From Hofstenia miamia (Eukaryota > Xenacoelomorpha > Acoela), in contig SCFE01000079.1 of NCBI GenBank assembly GCA_004352715.1, positions 795,599-859,598 of the forward strand: a stretch of DNA of 64,000 nucleotides. Direction: 5' to 3'. Made by a program: the position numbers and the translations under genes. Of the stretch, positions 1 to 11,499 are shown in pieces. The notes beneath the pieces were generated by a model, which had not been told where the DNA came from, ran no database searches, and worked only from the letters and a program-made list of their open reading frames with translations. Every line of letters starts with the position of its first letter. Positions within the stretch are counted from its first letter, which is position 1.

Positions 1-12
1 GTTGAGGTTTAG

Positions 13-1401
13 GTGAGGCATATTCAAGAGGGACAGCTTAGCACTGAAAGGTTAAAGGAGACGGGCATAGGGTATAAGATGGAGAAGAATGGTAGAGCAG
101 TAAGTCACCTGTGGTACATGGACGACCTGAAGATGTATGCTAGTTCAAGGAAGATGTTGCAGAAGCAAGTGGAGACATTGGAGAAGGCAAGCAGAGATTC
201 TGGGTTGGAATTTGGATTAGGAAAGTGTGCGACAGTGACAATGACCAGAGGCAAGTGCATAGATGGAGATGGTTTGAGGACAAGCAGTGGTGATAAGATT
301 GAGGAAGTCAAAGAGGGGTACAAGTACTTAGGAGTAATAGAGAAGGACAGAACAGATCACGAGGAAATGAAGATGAGGCTAAGGAAAGAATACAAGAGGA
401 GAGTAAGGCAGGTTCTACAGAAGTAGATAGGCTGTACATGGCAAGGCATAAGGGAGGGAAAGGTCTGCTAAGTGTGGAGGAAACTAGAAGCAGAAGCACT
501 AGGGCTAAAGGAATACGTAGAAGCACAACCTAGAGGGTCACAACTAGAGGTCACTAAGGAGTTAATGAAGGTAAAAACTGACAGCGAAGGAAAGAAGGTA
601 TAGCAGAGTAGGAGGGAATCAGATAGACAAACAAGGTATAGGCAGAAGGCAATGCATGGAGAATACTGGAGGAACACAAAAAAGTGTGACAGAGAAGAGA
701 GCAACAAGTGGTTAAAGAAGGCAGGACTGAAGAGAGAAACAGAAGCACTAATAATGGCAGCACAGGCACAAGCAATAAGAACAAGCTGGGTGAAGAAGCA
801 TATAGATAGAAGAATGGAAGTAAGTGATAAGTGTAGGCTATGTTAGAAAGAGTGTGAGACATTAGATCATCTGATAGCAGGATGTGAGCAGTTGGCGCAG
901 AATGAGTATAAGTTTAGGCGTGACAAGTTGGGAAGAATGGTACACTGGAGTTGGAGCAGGCAGCATGGGTTAAAAGCAGGAGACAAGTGGTATGAGCACA
1001 AGCCACAGGGCGTCATAGAAAATGAGAAGGCTAAGATACTGTGGGACTTCAACATCCAGACAAGCAAGGTAAAAGAAGCACGGAGGCCAGACATAGTAGT
1101 AGTATATAAAGAGAAAAGATTAGGAACAGTGATAGACATAGCTATACCAAAGGACAAGAATGTAGAAAGGCTGTGGAAGTTAAACAAGGTTGAAGTAGTC
1201 CCGGTAGTAGTAGGAGCACTAGGAGCAGTGAGTAAGAAGCATAGAAGATACTTGGAGGAGTTGGGAGTACCAAAGTGGGGATGGACAGTAGCAAGAAATG
1301 CAGCACTGTTAGGAACAGCTAGAAACCTGAAGATAGCTCTCAGACTCCCTGGGAACTGGTTAGTTCCCCGAGCCGAGAGGGATACTTGCATGAAGCTGTG
1401 A
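13..1401 (+). mobile_element. R2-type non-LTR retrotransposon (RT + restriction-like endonuclease), decayed
   Basis: This is the 3' part of a LINE whose protein would reverse-transcribe its RNA at a nicked target. Seen: the RT catalytic motif WYMDD at 112-126; a zinc-knuckle-like Cys-X2-Cys followed by ECETLDHLIAGC at about 829-885; then a restriction-like endonuclease core with RPDIVVV (PD at 1087-1092), IDIAIP (about 1132-1150) and the conserved block VVPVVVGALGAV (about 1198-1233). This order is typical of R2/R4/NeSL-like LINEs. The element is dead. Stops interrupt the frame at 424-426, near 603 and at 844-846, the last immediately after the second zinc-knuckle Cys. The reading frame shifts near 424, where VDRLYMARHKGGKGLLSVEE follows directly on the RT thumb, so a block present in intact relatives appears deleted. 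The Lys-rich stretch expected between IDIAIP and VVPVVVG also looks shortened. The 5' part lies outside the window. An AAT-rich tail follows at about 1407-1435. Confidence 0.85.
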
Positions 1402-1439
1402 GAAGTAAGAATAATAATGGTATTATTATAATAAAAAGA

Positions 1440-2720
1440 ATAGTAATGGGCTAAATCTTTTTAGAATAACAATTACATATACAAATATTTTGAAAAACAT
1501 AATATGAAGTGAATAAATGTCATTTCTATGACGAATTTAGAAATAAGTATCTCTTAGCATAGTGTATTATTTTTCGTAACTGTAGAAACAAAGAATAAGT
1601 TTATGCCATTTTCAGTAACTTAGATAATGAACCTATGTAAGGAAAATTATTGAAAAGATTTGAATTATGATTATTAAGTAGAAAAAGGAGTTCAATTTTG
1701 AGATGTACAAGAAAACATATAAGTATTCATCAACATCATTATGATCACTCAAAACTATATTAAATGGCAGCCATTGAAGGAATTGAATTTTAAGCCGAAT
1801 TGGGAAGACTGAACTTCTAATAACCACTCATACATGTATTCCATTAAAATGAGATCACCTACAAAGCATTAAAAAAATCATAGTTATTGAAACAAATTAG
1901 TTACAAGCTCTTAAAATTCTCATTTTAAATTATGCTTTCTATGTGCATATCTTGTCAAATAATACAGTTCTATTATCAGAAGCTCAGATTGATCAAAAAT
2001 TTACATTCCAAGAATATTTGATAGTTTGCCATGTAATCAAATATAAATGTATGATTAAATATATTCCAAGAAATCCACACACGTAGATATACATATGCAC
2101 TGCATTTACAACATTTAATTTATAAAGTATGATAGAAATAAACAACGCAAATATAGAAGTATGCATTGAAAATTTCAAGTTTATGTATACATACTATAGA
2201 TATAAATATATTTACAAACCTCAAAAAGAATTCTTATATATCAATAACTACCCAAGTTCTAATAGATTTTGTTAGGTTTGTAAAAATATTGGAAAATACT
2301 TTGAATGGGTAAAAGCAAACAAATATTTATACACAAATATAAATTTGCTTAATGAACTATTTCATTTGACATTTAACAATCTCAAAAAGAGCATTGCATA
2401 TATTAAATAATAATAGTAGTTACAATAAAGGATTAATTTTTTCCATGGTTATCAAAGTATATTCGCTCAAGTGTTTTGCAAAATTGTAAATATATACGAG
2501 TAACGACATCTACCGGACATTTCATTTGTGTTCTAAAAAATGTATATTTGTAGCTTGTAGCACAAATATTACAAAAATTGATACAAATTTTACTTTTAAG
2601 AAATGTCTAAAATTTCATAGGACTCTAAGCTTTTATATTCTATTATATTCATAAAAAATTTTAATATTCAATTATGAAAATGAAGTAGATGAGTTGCAAA
2701 ACTATTTGGAAAGTAAAATT
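1440..2720. other. AT-rich DNA without recognised gene
   Basis: I see no recognisable coding region, RNA gene or element boundary here. Short open stretches on both strands (for example 1633-1827 and 1993-2178, minus strand) are low-complexity hydrophobic translations expected from AT-rich noise. Confidence 0.5.
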
Positions 2721-2728
2721 TAAAAAAA

Positions 2729-2923
2729 GTTTTGTCGAAAAATTCATTTATAAATTCTGCAATAGAAATCTGGAACAATCTTTCAATAAAAACTAAACAA
2801 CCAAGGGAAAGATGTAAATTTAAACCTGAAATTGGTGCATATCCGACTTTACATTATATTACAGAAATGCGTAAATCAGCATGGAAAAGATACAAATTTC
2901 ACAAGGAATGGCACAACTGCTAA
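2729..2923 (+). mobile_element. LINE ORF C-terminal fragment
   Basis: The translation contains SFINSAIEIWNNLSI followed by a basic, Lys/Arg-rich tail. A Ser-Phe...Ala...Trp-Asn-x-Leu core is the usual signature of the extreme C-terminus of many LINE polyproteins (CR1, RTE, Jockey-like). Only this short tail remains, with no reverse transcriptase upstream. It abuts the hAT element beginning at about 3033, which may be truncated by it. The assignment rests on one short motif and is moderate. Confidence 0.4.
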
Positions 2924-3032
2924 CAATAGTCTGATCAATACTATCTTATTTATATCTATTATCTGTATTATATCTATTTTTTTGTATTTTGTTTCTCTAT
3001 ACCTCATTCTTTGTATTCTTTGCTGTTTCATA

Positions 3033-4650
3033 TGTCAAATGATTTAACGCAGGCACAATCCAGCATTAATTTTTAATTTTTTTCTTAATTTTAATGAAAC
3101 TATGCCAAAATATGACTTTTGTACTAAATATTACCGTATTTTACAAAAAAAACAAAAATATGATTTTTATGACTTTATAACTTCCTATTTAACAGCACCC
3201 CGGGTTGGAAAACCATCAAATTTTAGGTAGACTGCAAAATAAACCATTGGAAAAAATTACTTTGATGACTTTTGGATGCCATAAATTTTATAGAAGGACA
3301 ACCTCATTTCTCAATAACATCGACCTCTTGCGAATAAAAATAATTAAATATTAAATAGACTACATCCTGATATGTCAGAAAAACTTGTTTTGTTGCATGA
3401 CAACTTCCATATTAACCTTAATAAGAACATGCAGAGATATATTTCGACTTACAAAGTCATCGACAGTTTTACAAATTATTCCCTCTAAATTCACTAGATT
3501 TTACAATAATAATTATAATTTTTTAAATGTTAAAAAGTGGCAAATTTAATTTATAAATATAGTCTTCTTTTGTGAAAATACTCTCAATAATTTTTAAATT
3601 ACTTGATCGTGACGTCTAATGTAACATTTTTGTTTCAAAGTTTAGTCCGCATTTTTTAAATGATTAGATATATTAGAACTGGTCTCATGTTCTTTAATTC
3701 TTCTTGATAGTTGCCTACTAGAAAAACCAAATATAATCTTCACCACAGGTGCATTTGATTTGATAAATTATATTTGACTTATTGGTTTCCTTAGTTATTT
3801 TAATTGAAATTTTGGTCTTTGGTTATGATTGCTATATATAAATCTAACATTTTCTTTAGTTATTGATATTTTTTTGAGTTCTTTGATCATGTTTTCAGTG
3901 TGAAGTCCTCTATATTCGATCTTAAAACAATGCTCATAATTAGTTTGATTGTTTTTTGATCTTTTGTTTTTAATTAAAATATCTTCTAATGATTTCTTAA
4001 TATGTCGATCTATGAAATTATTTGGATATTCAGTATTCTTTAATTCGATTTTAAGTTTTCCTATTTCTTGGTTAATTGTTCTATATATGCTGCAATTGCC
4101 AAATATTCGATGAATACATCCTTTAATTAATGATATTTGGTAATTTAAAGGCGTATTTAAGTTGTAGTTCAATAAAAATCCCGTGTCTGTTGGTTTATAA
4201 TAGATTCCAGTTTCAAATTTGTTATCTTTTCTAATTATTTGTATATTCAAAAAATGAAATTTGTTCTTAGTTTCAATCTCTTGTAAATTGAATACTCTTG
4301 TCAATTAAATTCAATTTTGTAAGTATGTTTTCTGATGCTTCTTCATTTTTTACTAATGCAAATATATCATCCATATAGCGTTGATAATAAATGAAGTGGA
4401 TGTCTGATGTTGTAAATTTGTTTTCAATTGTAGTTAAATATATATTTGCAAGAGTAGAACTTAACGGATTTCCCATAGCTAAACCATCTATGGAAAAATA
4501 TAACTTTTTCTTCAAAAATTCAATTTGAATTTCCAGTTTTATCTCAGAATATATTATCCGGTAAACTCTGGTAACAAGTTAAATTCCGGTTATCTTAATT
4601 CGGTTTTATAATTTCCGATTTTACAGGGTACAGATTCCGGCACATCCCTA
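3033..4650 (-). mobile_element. hAT element copy 1, split by a Penelope-like insertion
   Basis: Two segments, about 3033-3415 and 4525-4650, match in reverse complement the left part of the hAT element at 56368-57853, including the stretches with TATGCCAAAATAT, ATTACCGTATTTT, ATAACTTCCTATTT and ATCGACCTCTT. The terminus at 4650 reads, outward to inward on the minus strand, TAGGGATGTGCCGGAATC, close to TAGGGATGGTATCCGG at the end of the other copy. These are hAT-like ends with subterminal CCGG motifs. The two segments are separated by a Penelope-like element, so the hAT copy was there first. The distal transposase part seen in the other copy is absent here: homology stops at about 3033, next to a LINE tail. 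Confidence 0.7.
3416..4524 (-). mobile_element. Penelope-like retroelement (RT + GIY-YIG), 5'-truncated and broken
   Basis: Read on the minus strand, the segment 4515-4273 holds the RT motifs GLAMGNPLSSTLANIYL and YQRYMDDIFAL (catalytic YMDD). The segment 4304-3795 continues in another frame with NKFHFLNIQI, GIYYKPTDT and RGLHTENMIKEL, the usual thumb and linker region of Penelope-like elements. Past a stop near 3795 come NIIYQIKCTCGEDYI and, after a frameshift, SSRQLSRRIKEHE (to about 3640). This is the Y-x-I-x-C-x-CG...YI...R-x-x-EH pattern of a GIY-YIG endonuclease. The fingers and N-terminal part are missing, and at least two frame breaks and several stops make it inactive. It sits inside hAT copy 1. 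Boundaries are inferred from where the hAT homology stops and resumes, about 10-20 bp uncertain. Confidence 0.85.
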
Positions 4651-4914
4651 ATACCTCAATACCTCAAATACTTTTTGAATGTTAGTGAGTTTTGAGAAAT
4701 AAAGTGTTAATTTGATTTACAACTGCTAAACTACATCGTCTTTAGAGTTTTAATGAATTGTTGAAAAGTGGTGGCTTAGAATATCTGATATCCAGTTATG
4801 TGATCAATTTTAGAAGTAATGTCGAGTTCAAATATTACATAGGCCAAAAATCATATAGATAAAAGACAATAGCTACATTTTGCAATCAAATGTAAATGCA
4901 GACTGTGTCAACTA

Positions 4915-5285
4915 GAAATTTTTCAAAATCTATGATGGCTTTAGCTACGGCGCGACAACCTCTGACTTTGGGCACGCCGCACCTGGACTGGACTTAAACA
5001 CTTTTACTTCAGGTAACAAAATATTTGAAGGAAGTTGCTGCTTCCATGGAAATTAGACCGCCTCATTATCTAAACACTGGGTATTGAAACCGATTTCTCA
5101 ATGAAAAAAAATCTTTAATTTGCATGTACTTCAGACACAAGATATGTTTTAGTAGTAGTCTTCATCATTGAAATAGAGGGTCCTGTCCCATAGTTGTGTC
5201 CATGTAAAAGGATTTCAATTCTTCTTAGCAGGCTTGGATAAAATTCGGCCAAATCGGTTTGTTACTTAAAAATAACACTAGTCGA
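4915..5285 (+). repeat. Dispersed repeat family B, copy 1
   Basis: Shares an ordered set of blocks with 29853-30212 and 47715-48050: a GC-richer head (GCGCGACAACCTCTGA), CCATGGAAATTAGACCGCC, TTTGCATGTACTTCAG, TGTCCATGTAAAAGGATTTC, and a tail with CAGGCTTGGATAAA followed by a TTGTTACTTAAAA-like end. There is no coding potential. It could be a non-autonomous DNA element or a SINE-like repeat; termini and target duplication were not resolved. Confidence 0.65.
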
Positions 5286-5394
5286 AATAAGGTTAAGACT
5301 AATGCGTTTTGCATGCATGAATTTATTTCTAATAATTTGCTGAAGTTAAGTATGCAAATATAATTTGAATATTTTGGCAAAAAAATTGCTTCCT

Positions 5395-5612
5395 CATTGA
5401 AAAAAAATTCATATTTGCATGTACTTCAGGCACAAGAATACAGTTTTAGCACAAATCGTGTCTTTGCATGAGCGGACACAGCCCCACAGGTGTGTCCGTG
5501 TAACAAGCTTTCAATATTTCTTAACAGGCTTGGATAAATTTGTTAAGAATGCCGCACAAATTGATTTGTTGCATAAAATTAATGCTAGTAGAAATATTTT
5601 TAAGCGCAAATA
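5395..5612 (+). repeat. Dispersed repeat family B, copy 2 (3' part)
   Basis: Begins in the middle of the family consensus (TTTGCATGTACTTCAGGC) and runs to CAGGCTTGGATAAATTTGTT and the usual tail. It lies about 110 bp downstream of copy 1 in the same orientation, so the pair may be a partial tandem duplication. The 64-codon open stretch at 5419-5613 is this repeat and not a gene. Confidence 0.6.
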
Positions 5613-5649
5613 ATGATGAAAAAAATGTGTGATGGATTCCTTATCAAAA

Positions 5650-7400
5650 TATATGATGATAATTGTAATAATTATAAAAATAATAATAAAATGAATTTAA
5701 TGTAGCTTTCCACGAGTTACCAAAAGTTCACTAACATGAGAAAGTAACAAACTTGCGCGCTTGCGAGTAATTGTGTTGCTTGTACTACTTGTTGCTCATT
5801 CAAACAAATTGAGAATGCTTGGAGTGGGAAATTTATTGAATTAACACCGAATTTAAGAAGTAACCGTTACAATCAATTATTTAAAAACCAGAAGACGTGC
5901 CTAAACCAACTCAACTGAACCGAATGTGAGCAACAAATATGAATTTCCTCTCTGCAAATTTAAACTGAATTTTTATATAATATTTAATTCAATGTTGATT
6001 GCTTATATACAGTCCCAAAGAATCTGCAGAAGTGTACATGAGAGTGAGAGGGATGCAACATGATAATCGTGAACAGTATTCCGTTTTCTTTACCCGTACT
6101 CGGCCATACCCTTAATTAATGTACCCGCACAGCCTACTATATCGCAATTCATGCTGTTGATGTCAACGCATTACAAAAATTTAATGACTTTTTCTTGACA
6201 ATTATATTTTCTGAGTTGGAAAATTTTTTTCCACTAATAGAGTTATATAAAATGAATATTTAAATTATAAAGTTAAAATGTTTTGAATAGTGGAAGAAAA
6301 GGCTAAATAGTAAACGGTATTTAAATATTATGACAGACTTTTGAAGTAATTAAGTTTTTTATGTAATCTTACATGTGATATAATGCAAGTATTAATTAAC
6401 TCTTATGTTATTGGAAATTTTAAGTTATTAAATTGTTCAAGATTACTTTAATTTGTAAACCAATATTCAGTGGAATCAAGCAGAAAGCTTTACTAACAGT
6501 GATTTCGGTGGAAAAATAAATATAGCAATGAAGAAAAAGGACCCATGTCATCATTAATATATGTTTCTATATATATATATGTAAGAATTTCCATCGTAAT
6601 AACCTATATTATATTAAAAATTTATTATATTTCTCTACGATCTCATTGAAGATAGTTACAGAAAAACATTATTAACTAATAAAAAATGGTTATTAGTCTA
6701 AATGCTTAAAATGTTGTTCTTAAAAGAGCAGTGAGCCATACATAATTACACACAACCCTCCAATTTATACGAGAATTTTTCTATTGAAATTAAATTTATC
6801 TTTTACGTCATTGCAGCAGACATTTGGTGAAACCAATTTATTCTATTTTTGATGTATTTGAGCGAACAATGTGTGTCTAGATTTTACTTTGAGCTTTCTG
6901 AAAAACAATAAAACATCATCAAAGATTTAGTCATTTTATGAAATAGCAGATGTCTAGTGATGATTCAAGAAATACGTATTGAATAAATTATAACTTTACA
7001 AATTTTTATTGATATTTGTTATAAGTATAGTCAATCATAAATTTATTATTTATTAAACACCGACAAAAATAATTCATAAAACGGCTCCTCTGTTATCATT
7101 TCGCTTAAAAATTTACAAACAGCATTCTCCTAAACTTGAATTCTAAGTAAAGATAACATCAGTCAAGTAGATCATTAACATTAATCAAAAATATGTTAAG
7201 GAAAACCTGAATTTATTAGCGTATTATATTATCAAAGGATGATTACAAAATAAATTTTAAAAATAATTCCGAAAATTTATTAATGAATTGTCATACAAAA
7301 TATAAAACATCTGCACGAATAGAGAGTAAAAGCGACTCAATTTCCTTTCAACCAAAAATAACAATTACAAACATTCAAAATTCAAAATTTTCAATGCATT
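5650..7400. other. AT-rich DNA without recognised gene
   Basis: No coding region or element ends recognised. A short TA run lies at 6569-6582. The 61-codon open stretch at 7283-7468 (plus strand) overlaps a better exon candidate on the opposite strand and has no family resemblance. Confidence 0.45.
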
Positions 7401-7420
7401 ATGATATGAACTGGGTGGAA

Positions 7421-7621
7421 TCAAAATTGGGCAAGAACGACTTTTGTAGAATTTTTGTCACTTTTTGAACTGTCGTCCGTTGAATTGAATAGTTTCAGGA
7501 GTTTTTTAATTTTTCTTTTCCTATCTCGTGAAAGCCAGGAATTGCCTGACAGACTGCTGCCCATGCCTGAAGCAGTGCAACTACTTGTTTCACTAGTGAC
7601 ACCAGTGTCTTCACAAGATAC
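7421..7621 (-). CDS. Candidate terminal coding exon, function unknown
   Basis: On the minus strand an acceptor-like AATATTTAG precedes an open frame of 66 codons that ends in TGA at 7423-7421. The peptide is hydrophilic and non-repetitive. It opens with a Ser/Thr-rich stretch (VSCEDTGVTSETSSCTASG) and continues with a basic segment SRDRKRKIKKLLKLFNST, then a Ser/Lys tail ending VVLAQF. GC content is clearly higher than in the flanks, and the other frames are closed. There is no ATG near the start, which fits a last exon. I do not recognise the family; the basic stretch could be a nuclear-localisation or nucleic-acid-contacting region, but that is speculation. Upstream exons would lie at higher coordinates, perhaps including 24033-24100 or 30926-31500, but linkage is unproven. 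Confidence 0.4.
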   Translation of the reverse strand, partial: VSCEDTGVTSETSSCTASGMGSSLSGNSWLSRDRKRKIKKLLKLFNSTDDSSKSDKNSTKVVLAQF

Positions 7622-7639
7622 CTAAATATTTACTTAAAA

Positions 7640-9640
7640 GTTAATATACAAGAATTAAGAGAAATTCAATTAGATTCAATACATCTCGTTGTTCTTTTAA
7701 GATAATCACATTTAATGATATTTTTCAATTCTGGCCACTGCCCTTTTGAAGTATCTATGTAAATCACACATTGTTTTAAAAAAAATTGATGGAAAATTTC
7801 ATGAAAATCTTAAAAACAATATTTAAATGAATATGGAAAATTTCAAATAACAATGTTGAAGAATTCGGCGTAAAAACATGCAATTCATAGTTTGTGTAAA
7901 TCAAGTTTAACAATTTAACAGCAGTGAGGAGATACTAAAATGTTGAGAATTGCGTATTCATACGCGAGTTCGAATATAAGTTATGTTGCAAACGCAAGTG
8001 TGGGATCCTCCCTCTAAAGTTTAAGGCCATGGTGAACCCATCTGGTTACTGGGAACTGAAAAGGCGAATGACGGACGGGTCCAGTACGTGACCGTTGAGA
8101 ACTTTCAATTTAAATCGGAACCGAGAATCCATCAATTCAATATTTGCTATTATATTATATTTACTACATATAATGTCTGTAAGTTCTCTATACAACCTTA
8201 AACCTGATTAATTTATGTATAATTTGGTGTATTTTGTTTCATTCGGAAAAAAGAATTAGATATTATTCTAGATATATAATATAATCAACGTTCGCTTATC
8301 TAACAAACAGAAATACTAAGTATGTCTTTTATTAAGGATCATAGAAGTGGGAATAAAATGTACCAAAATCGAGTTTTGCGAAAAGGTGCCATGGCCAGGC
8401 GGGCCGGGGTTTCCAATCTTTTTGTGTAACCTATGTCCATCCTTGGTGATACAGGGACATTTGGATAGCGCTAATGTAATTAAGATTATTGCTTTGCTCA
8501 AAATAATATACATAATCAAATATGGCCCTTCTTTGGAACACGCGTGTAAAAATATTTAAGCGCCACCTTCCCCTGAATCATGGGAGCATCCATTATCATT
8601 TTAGTAGTATGAAACTAGAGGCACATGAAGGAGCAGAACGTCATCCAACTGCTTTGATTCATAATCGTTAAAGAAAACTCAAAAGAAAGGCTGTGATAAC
8701 TTAAATTAACACAAGAAGAAAATTCTTTTTGCAAACATCAAAAAAAATAACAAAGTCAACCAGTCTGCCAGCAATCGCTTATTTAATTGCATTGGTGTTG
8801 AGATGGATAAGCAACGGGATATTATCACCTAGTTTTTTTTACAGATGGAATAAAGAATTTGATTGGATTGAATTGAGCAGAGCCGGATAAATCTTTGCTA
8901 ATCTAGATCAAATTTTTACAGCTTCTAAACTATTTTTACAATAATTCTATGAACCATACGAGTGACTATCATTATGTACACTACACTATCAGAAAACATA
9001 AGAACATGAATTGGTTTAAAAATATATCAACTTGCAATTCGGAGTGAAATCAATTTACGTCTGTCTAAGGTAAATAAAGTAAGTTGTTTTGTCTAATAAA
9101 CGCCTCGGTGCAGCAAAGAATGAAATAAATTAACTTTAAAAGATTTCTTTTCCTAGAATGACAATCAAAGACAACTCATAAATAATGCACACCTAATAAG
9201 TCTCAAATGATTCAAATGAATATCTTTTGCCTCAATTGCAAACTTCAGTACTTGCAAACACCGATAGATGATGTTAATAAACGAAAAATTCATTATTTTA
9301 TGTTGAAATTTATGCTACTTTTATTCATAATTAATATACACAAAGTCTAACAAAAATTATGGCTGCCTTCTTTCTGAAATAGACTTAAATTCTACTGATA
9401 CCTCATGTTCAGCTAATCAAATGGCTAAAACTTATTCTAGAAACCAACAAACCAAGTATTTTTATATGCAGATAGACCAGCAAAGTTCATTGCGGCGGCC
9501 TGTGCGCAAGGTCAATGAATGCCTTCAAATTTTGGATATCTTCGTTAGCTCTGGAGCTATAATCATTTATTTTTCAAGAACCAGCAAAAGGCTTTTTAAA
9601 TCCTGGGAAGCTTCAGAGTAATTCGTCGATAACCTGAGTA
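7640..9640. other. Non-coding DNA with two GC-richer patches
   Basis: No gene recognised. Two patches stand out from the AT-rich background: about 7985-8110 (GGGATCCTCC, GGCCATGGTGAACCC, GACGGACGGGTCC) and about 8380-8480 (CCATGGCCAGGCGGGCCGG). Both strands of 8316-8559 stay open for about 70 codons, but neither translation resembles a known family. They may be old transposon or pseudogene remnants. Confidence 0.35.
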
Positions 9641-9642
9641 AT

Positions 9643-9666
9643 TTATATATATATATATATATATAT
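9643..9666. repeat. (TA)n microsatellite
   Basis: Uninterrupted TA dinucleotide run directly abutting the left end of the MITE at 9667. Confidence 0.95.
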
Positions 9667-9968
9667 CATACTTGTCAATGGCTCGGCTCGCCACATAGAA
9701 CCGTTCAATGAGGCTCGTTTTAGCTCGATATTTTTTCAAAAAATACTGCATTCTCAGAAATTTTTAAATAGCTCTTCCTAATTATTTAATAAACATTTTA
9801 AAATATGATTATAGAAAAGGTATATTGAATAAAAAAATAAGAAAAAACTGCATAAGCAAATTTAAAAGCAGAACCATTAATTTTTCTCGGCTTAGTAAAT
9901 GCTCGTTTTAGGCTCGTTGTATATCAAATACTCTGATCAAGGTCGGCTTGGCTCGGCTCGTTGACAAG

Positions 9969-9972
<4 letters not shown>
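9667..9972. mobile_element. hAT-like MITE (about 306 bp) inserted in a TA microsatellite
   Basis: The left end reads CATACTTGTCAATGGCTCGG. The reverse complement of the right end reads CAGACTTGTCAACGAGCCGA. This gives about 12 bp of terminal inverted repeat with one mismatch, plus subterminal GGCTCG motifs. Both flanks are TA runs, so an 8-bp TATATATA target duplication is compatible but cannot be separated from the microsatellite. A related partial copy lies at 48973-49190. The CAG-type end and the 8-bp possibility suggest hAT; there is no coding capacity. Confidence 0.65.

Positions 9973-10002
<30 letters not shown>
9973..10002. repeat. (AT)n microsatellite
   Basis: Uninterrupted AT run abutting the right end of the MITE. 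Together with 9643-9666 it probably represents one microsatellite split by the insertion. Confidence 0.95.
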
Positions 10003-10004
<2 letters not shown>

Positions 10005-11490
10005 ATGTGCATATAGCGACAGAAATATTGCACAATGCTTCAACTTTCTGAAAAATAAGATTATTTGAAAATCCTTAGGTTGTTCTCCGATTTCTCTCTA
10101 ATTCAGCAAAATATTTATTGGAAATTTTGTGGAACGACTGTAGGCACGAGGTTCTATATTAGTTGTGAAGGCATTTAGACAGTTTTTCAGATGTATGCTT
10201 AGCATCTGTTAGTGGTTGTTCTTTAATACAATGTATTGAATATCTAAAAAAAGTGTAGTTGCTCATTTGATTGTAATGGAGTTTATTTCTAACTCTGATT
10301 CAATAAAGGACATGGATCTTGTGAAAATATTATGAGATGGAAAGATGAAAACGATCGAAACCCTGATGGGGGTTGGTCATGTACCCACATCAAGCAAACC
10401 TAACATGTGAACATAAAAAGTTTGAGCATTTCATTATGAAAACTTTAAAATTGATCAAACTCGATTTCGGTACATACTTCAATAAAGTATTCAGAAAATA
10501 TTGTGGAATTATAGCAGGAGACCTCACAATTCCATATACATGAATAATGATTCACCTGGACTTTATTATATTTGAGCAACACCTACAAGTTAGTATCAAA
10601 GAAATTTGCGGCGTTTATAGTTTCCTATAAATTGGTACACCACTATATAATATTTAAATCAATGTAAATAGATTTCTCATTTCAACTAATTTCATATTAT
10701 AGATAATACTCATTCAAAATTTTGCTTCATTTTAGAATTATCTTTAATATCAAGCTGGAATATTATTGCTATTGTAATTTTCTGAAATTTATGCATAAAA
10801 TGTACGCAAAGCAAAAATGATAACGGCAACTTAATACGTTTAAACACATGGTAAGAATTGAATTAGTTAACAAGTATGTGTCACCGCAATTCAATTAACA
10901 AAATTTTTCAATACTTCTAAATTTTCTCACTTTAGCAACCATAAGCTAAGTAGGGTTATAAATAACCTTATCAATAAACTAATAGCAAAAGGTTAAGCAG
11001 CGCTTGTTTATAAATCTGACACATGCTTCTCTTAGGATCGCCGCAACGAAGCATTGTTTACAACCCTTTGTTTACACTTAAGCCATATTAATCAAATTGT
11101 CATTTTGTGGATTTATGCTAAATATTATTGATAGCTATGTTATATAGAAATAAAATCGAAAATTTCTTTCGAGATAAATTAAATGAGATTTCACCCAATT
11201 TCATGTAAAATTATTGGAAACTCCAATTTCCTTGCTGTTCAGTTTGAAAGGGATTGATTTTTAAATACAATAAAATTTATATTGAATATAACTTTTTCTT
11301 TATAATATCATATATTTTAAAAAAAATATTGATGTCTTGTATAATTTTTTTCAATTTTTTAACATACAACACTTTCGAAGCCGATTTATTGTTAATAAGT
11401 CTAATAGATACATTGGAAAAATTTAATTGTCTTAGAAAAGCTATTAGCAAAATATAGTCAATGCCAAGCATTAATCAAAGAAAAAGATTC
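10003..11490. other. AT-rich DNA without recognised gene
   Basis: No recognised coding region or repeat. Overlapping open stretches on both strands at 11254-11471 are very AT-rich and look like chance. Confidence 0.45.
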
Positions 11491-11499
11491 GATTTTCCA

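Noticed and set aside
105-862. Minus-strand frames in the first kilobase
   Set aside because: They are shadows of the LINE reverse transcriptase on the plus strand.
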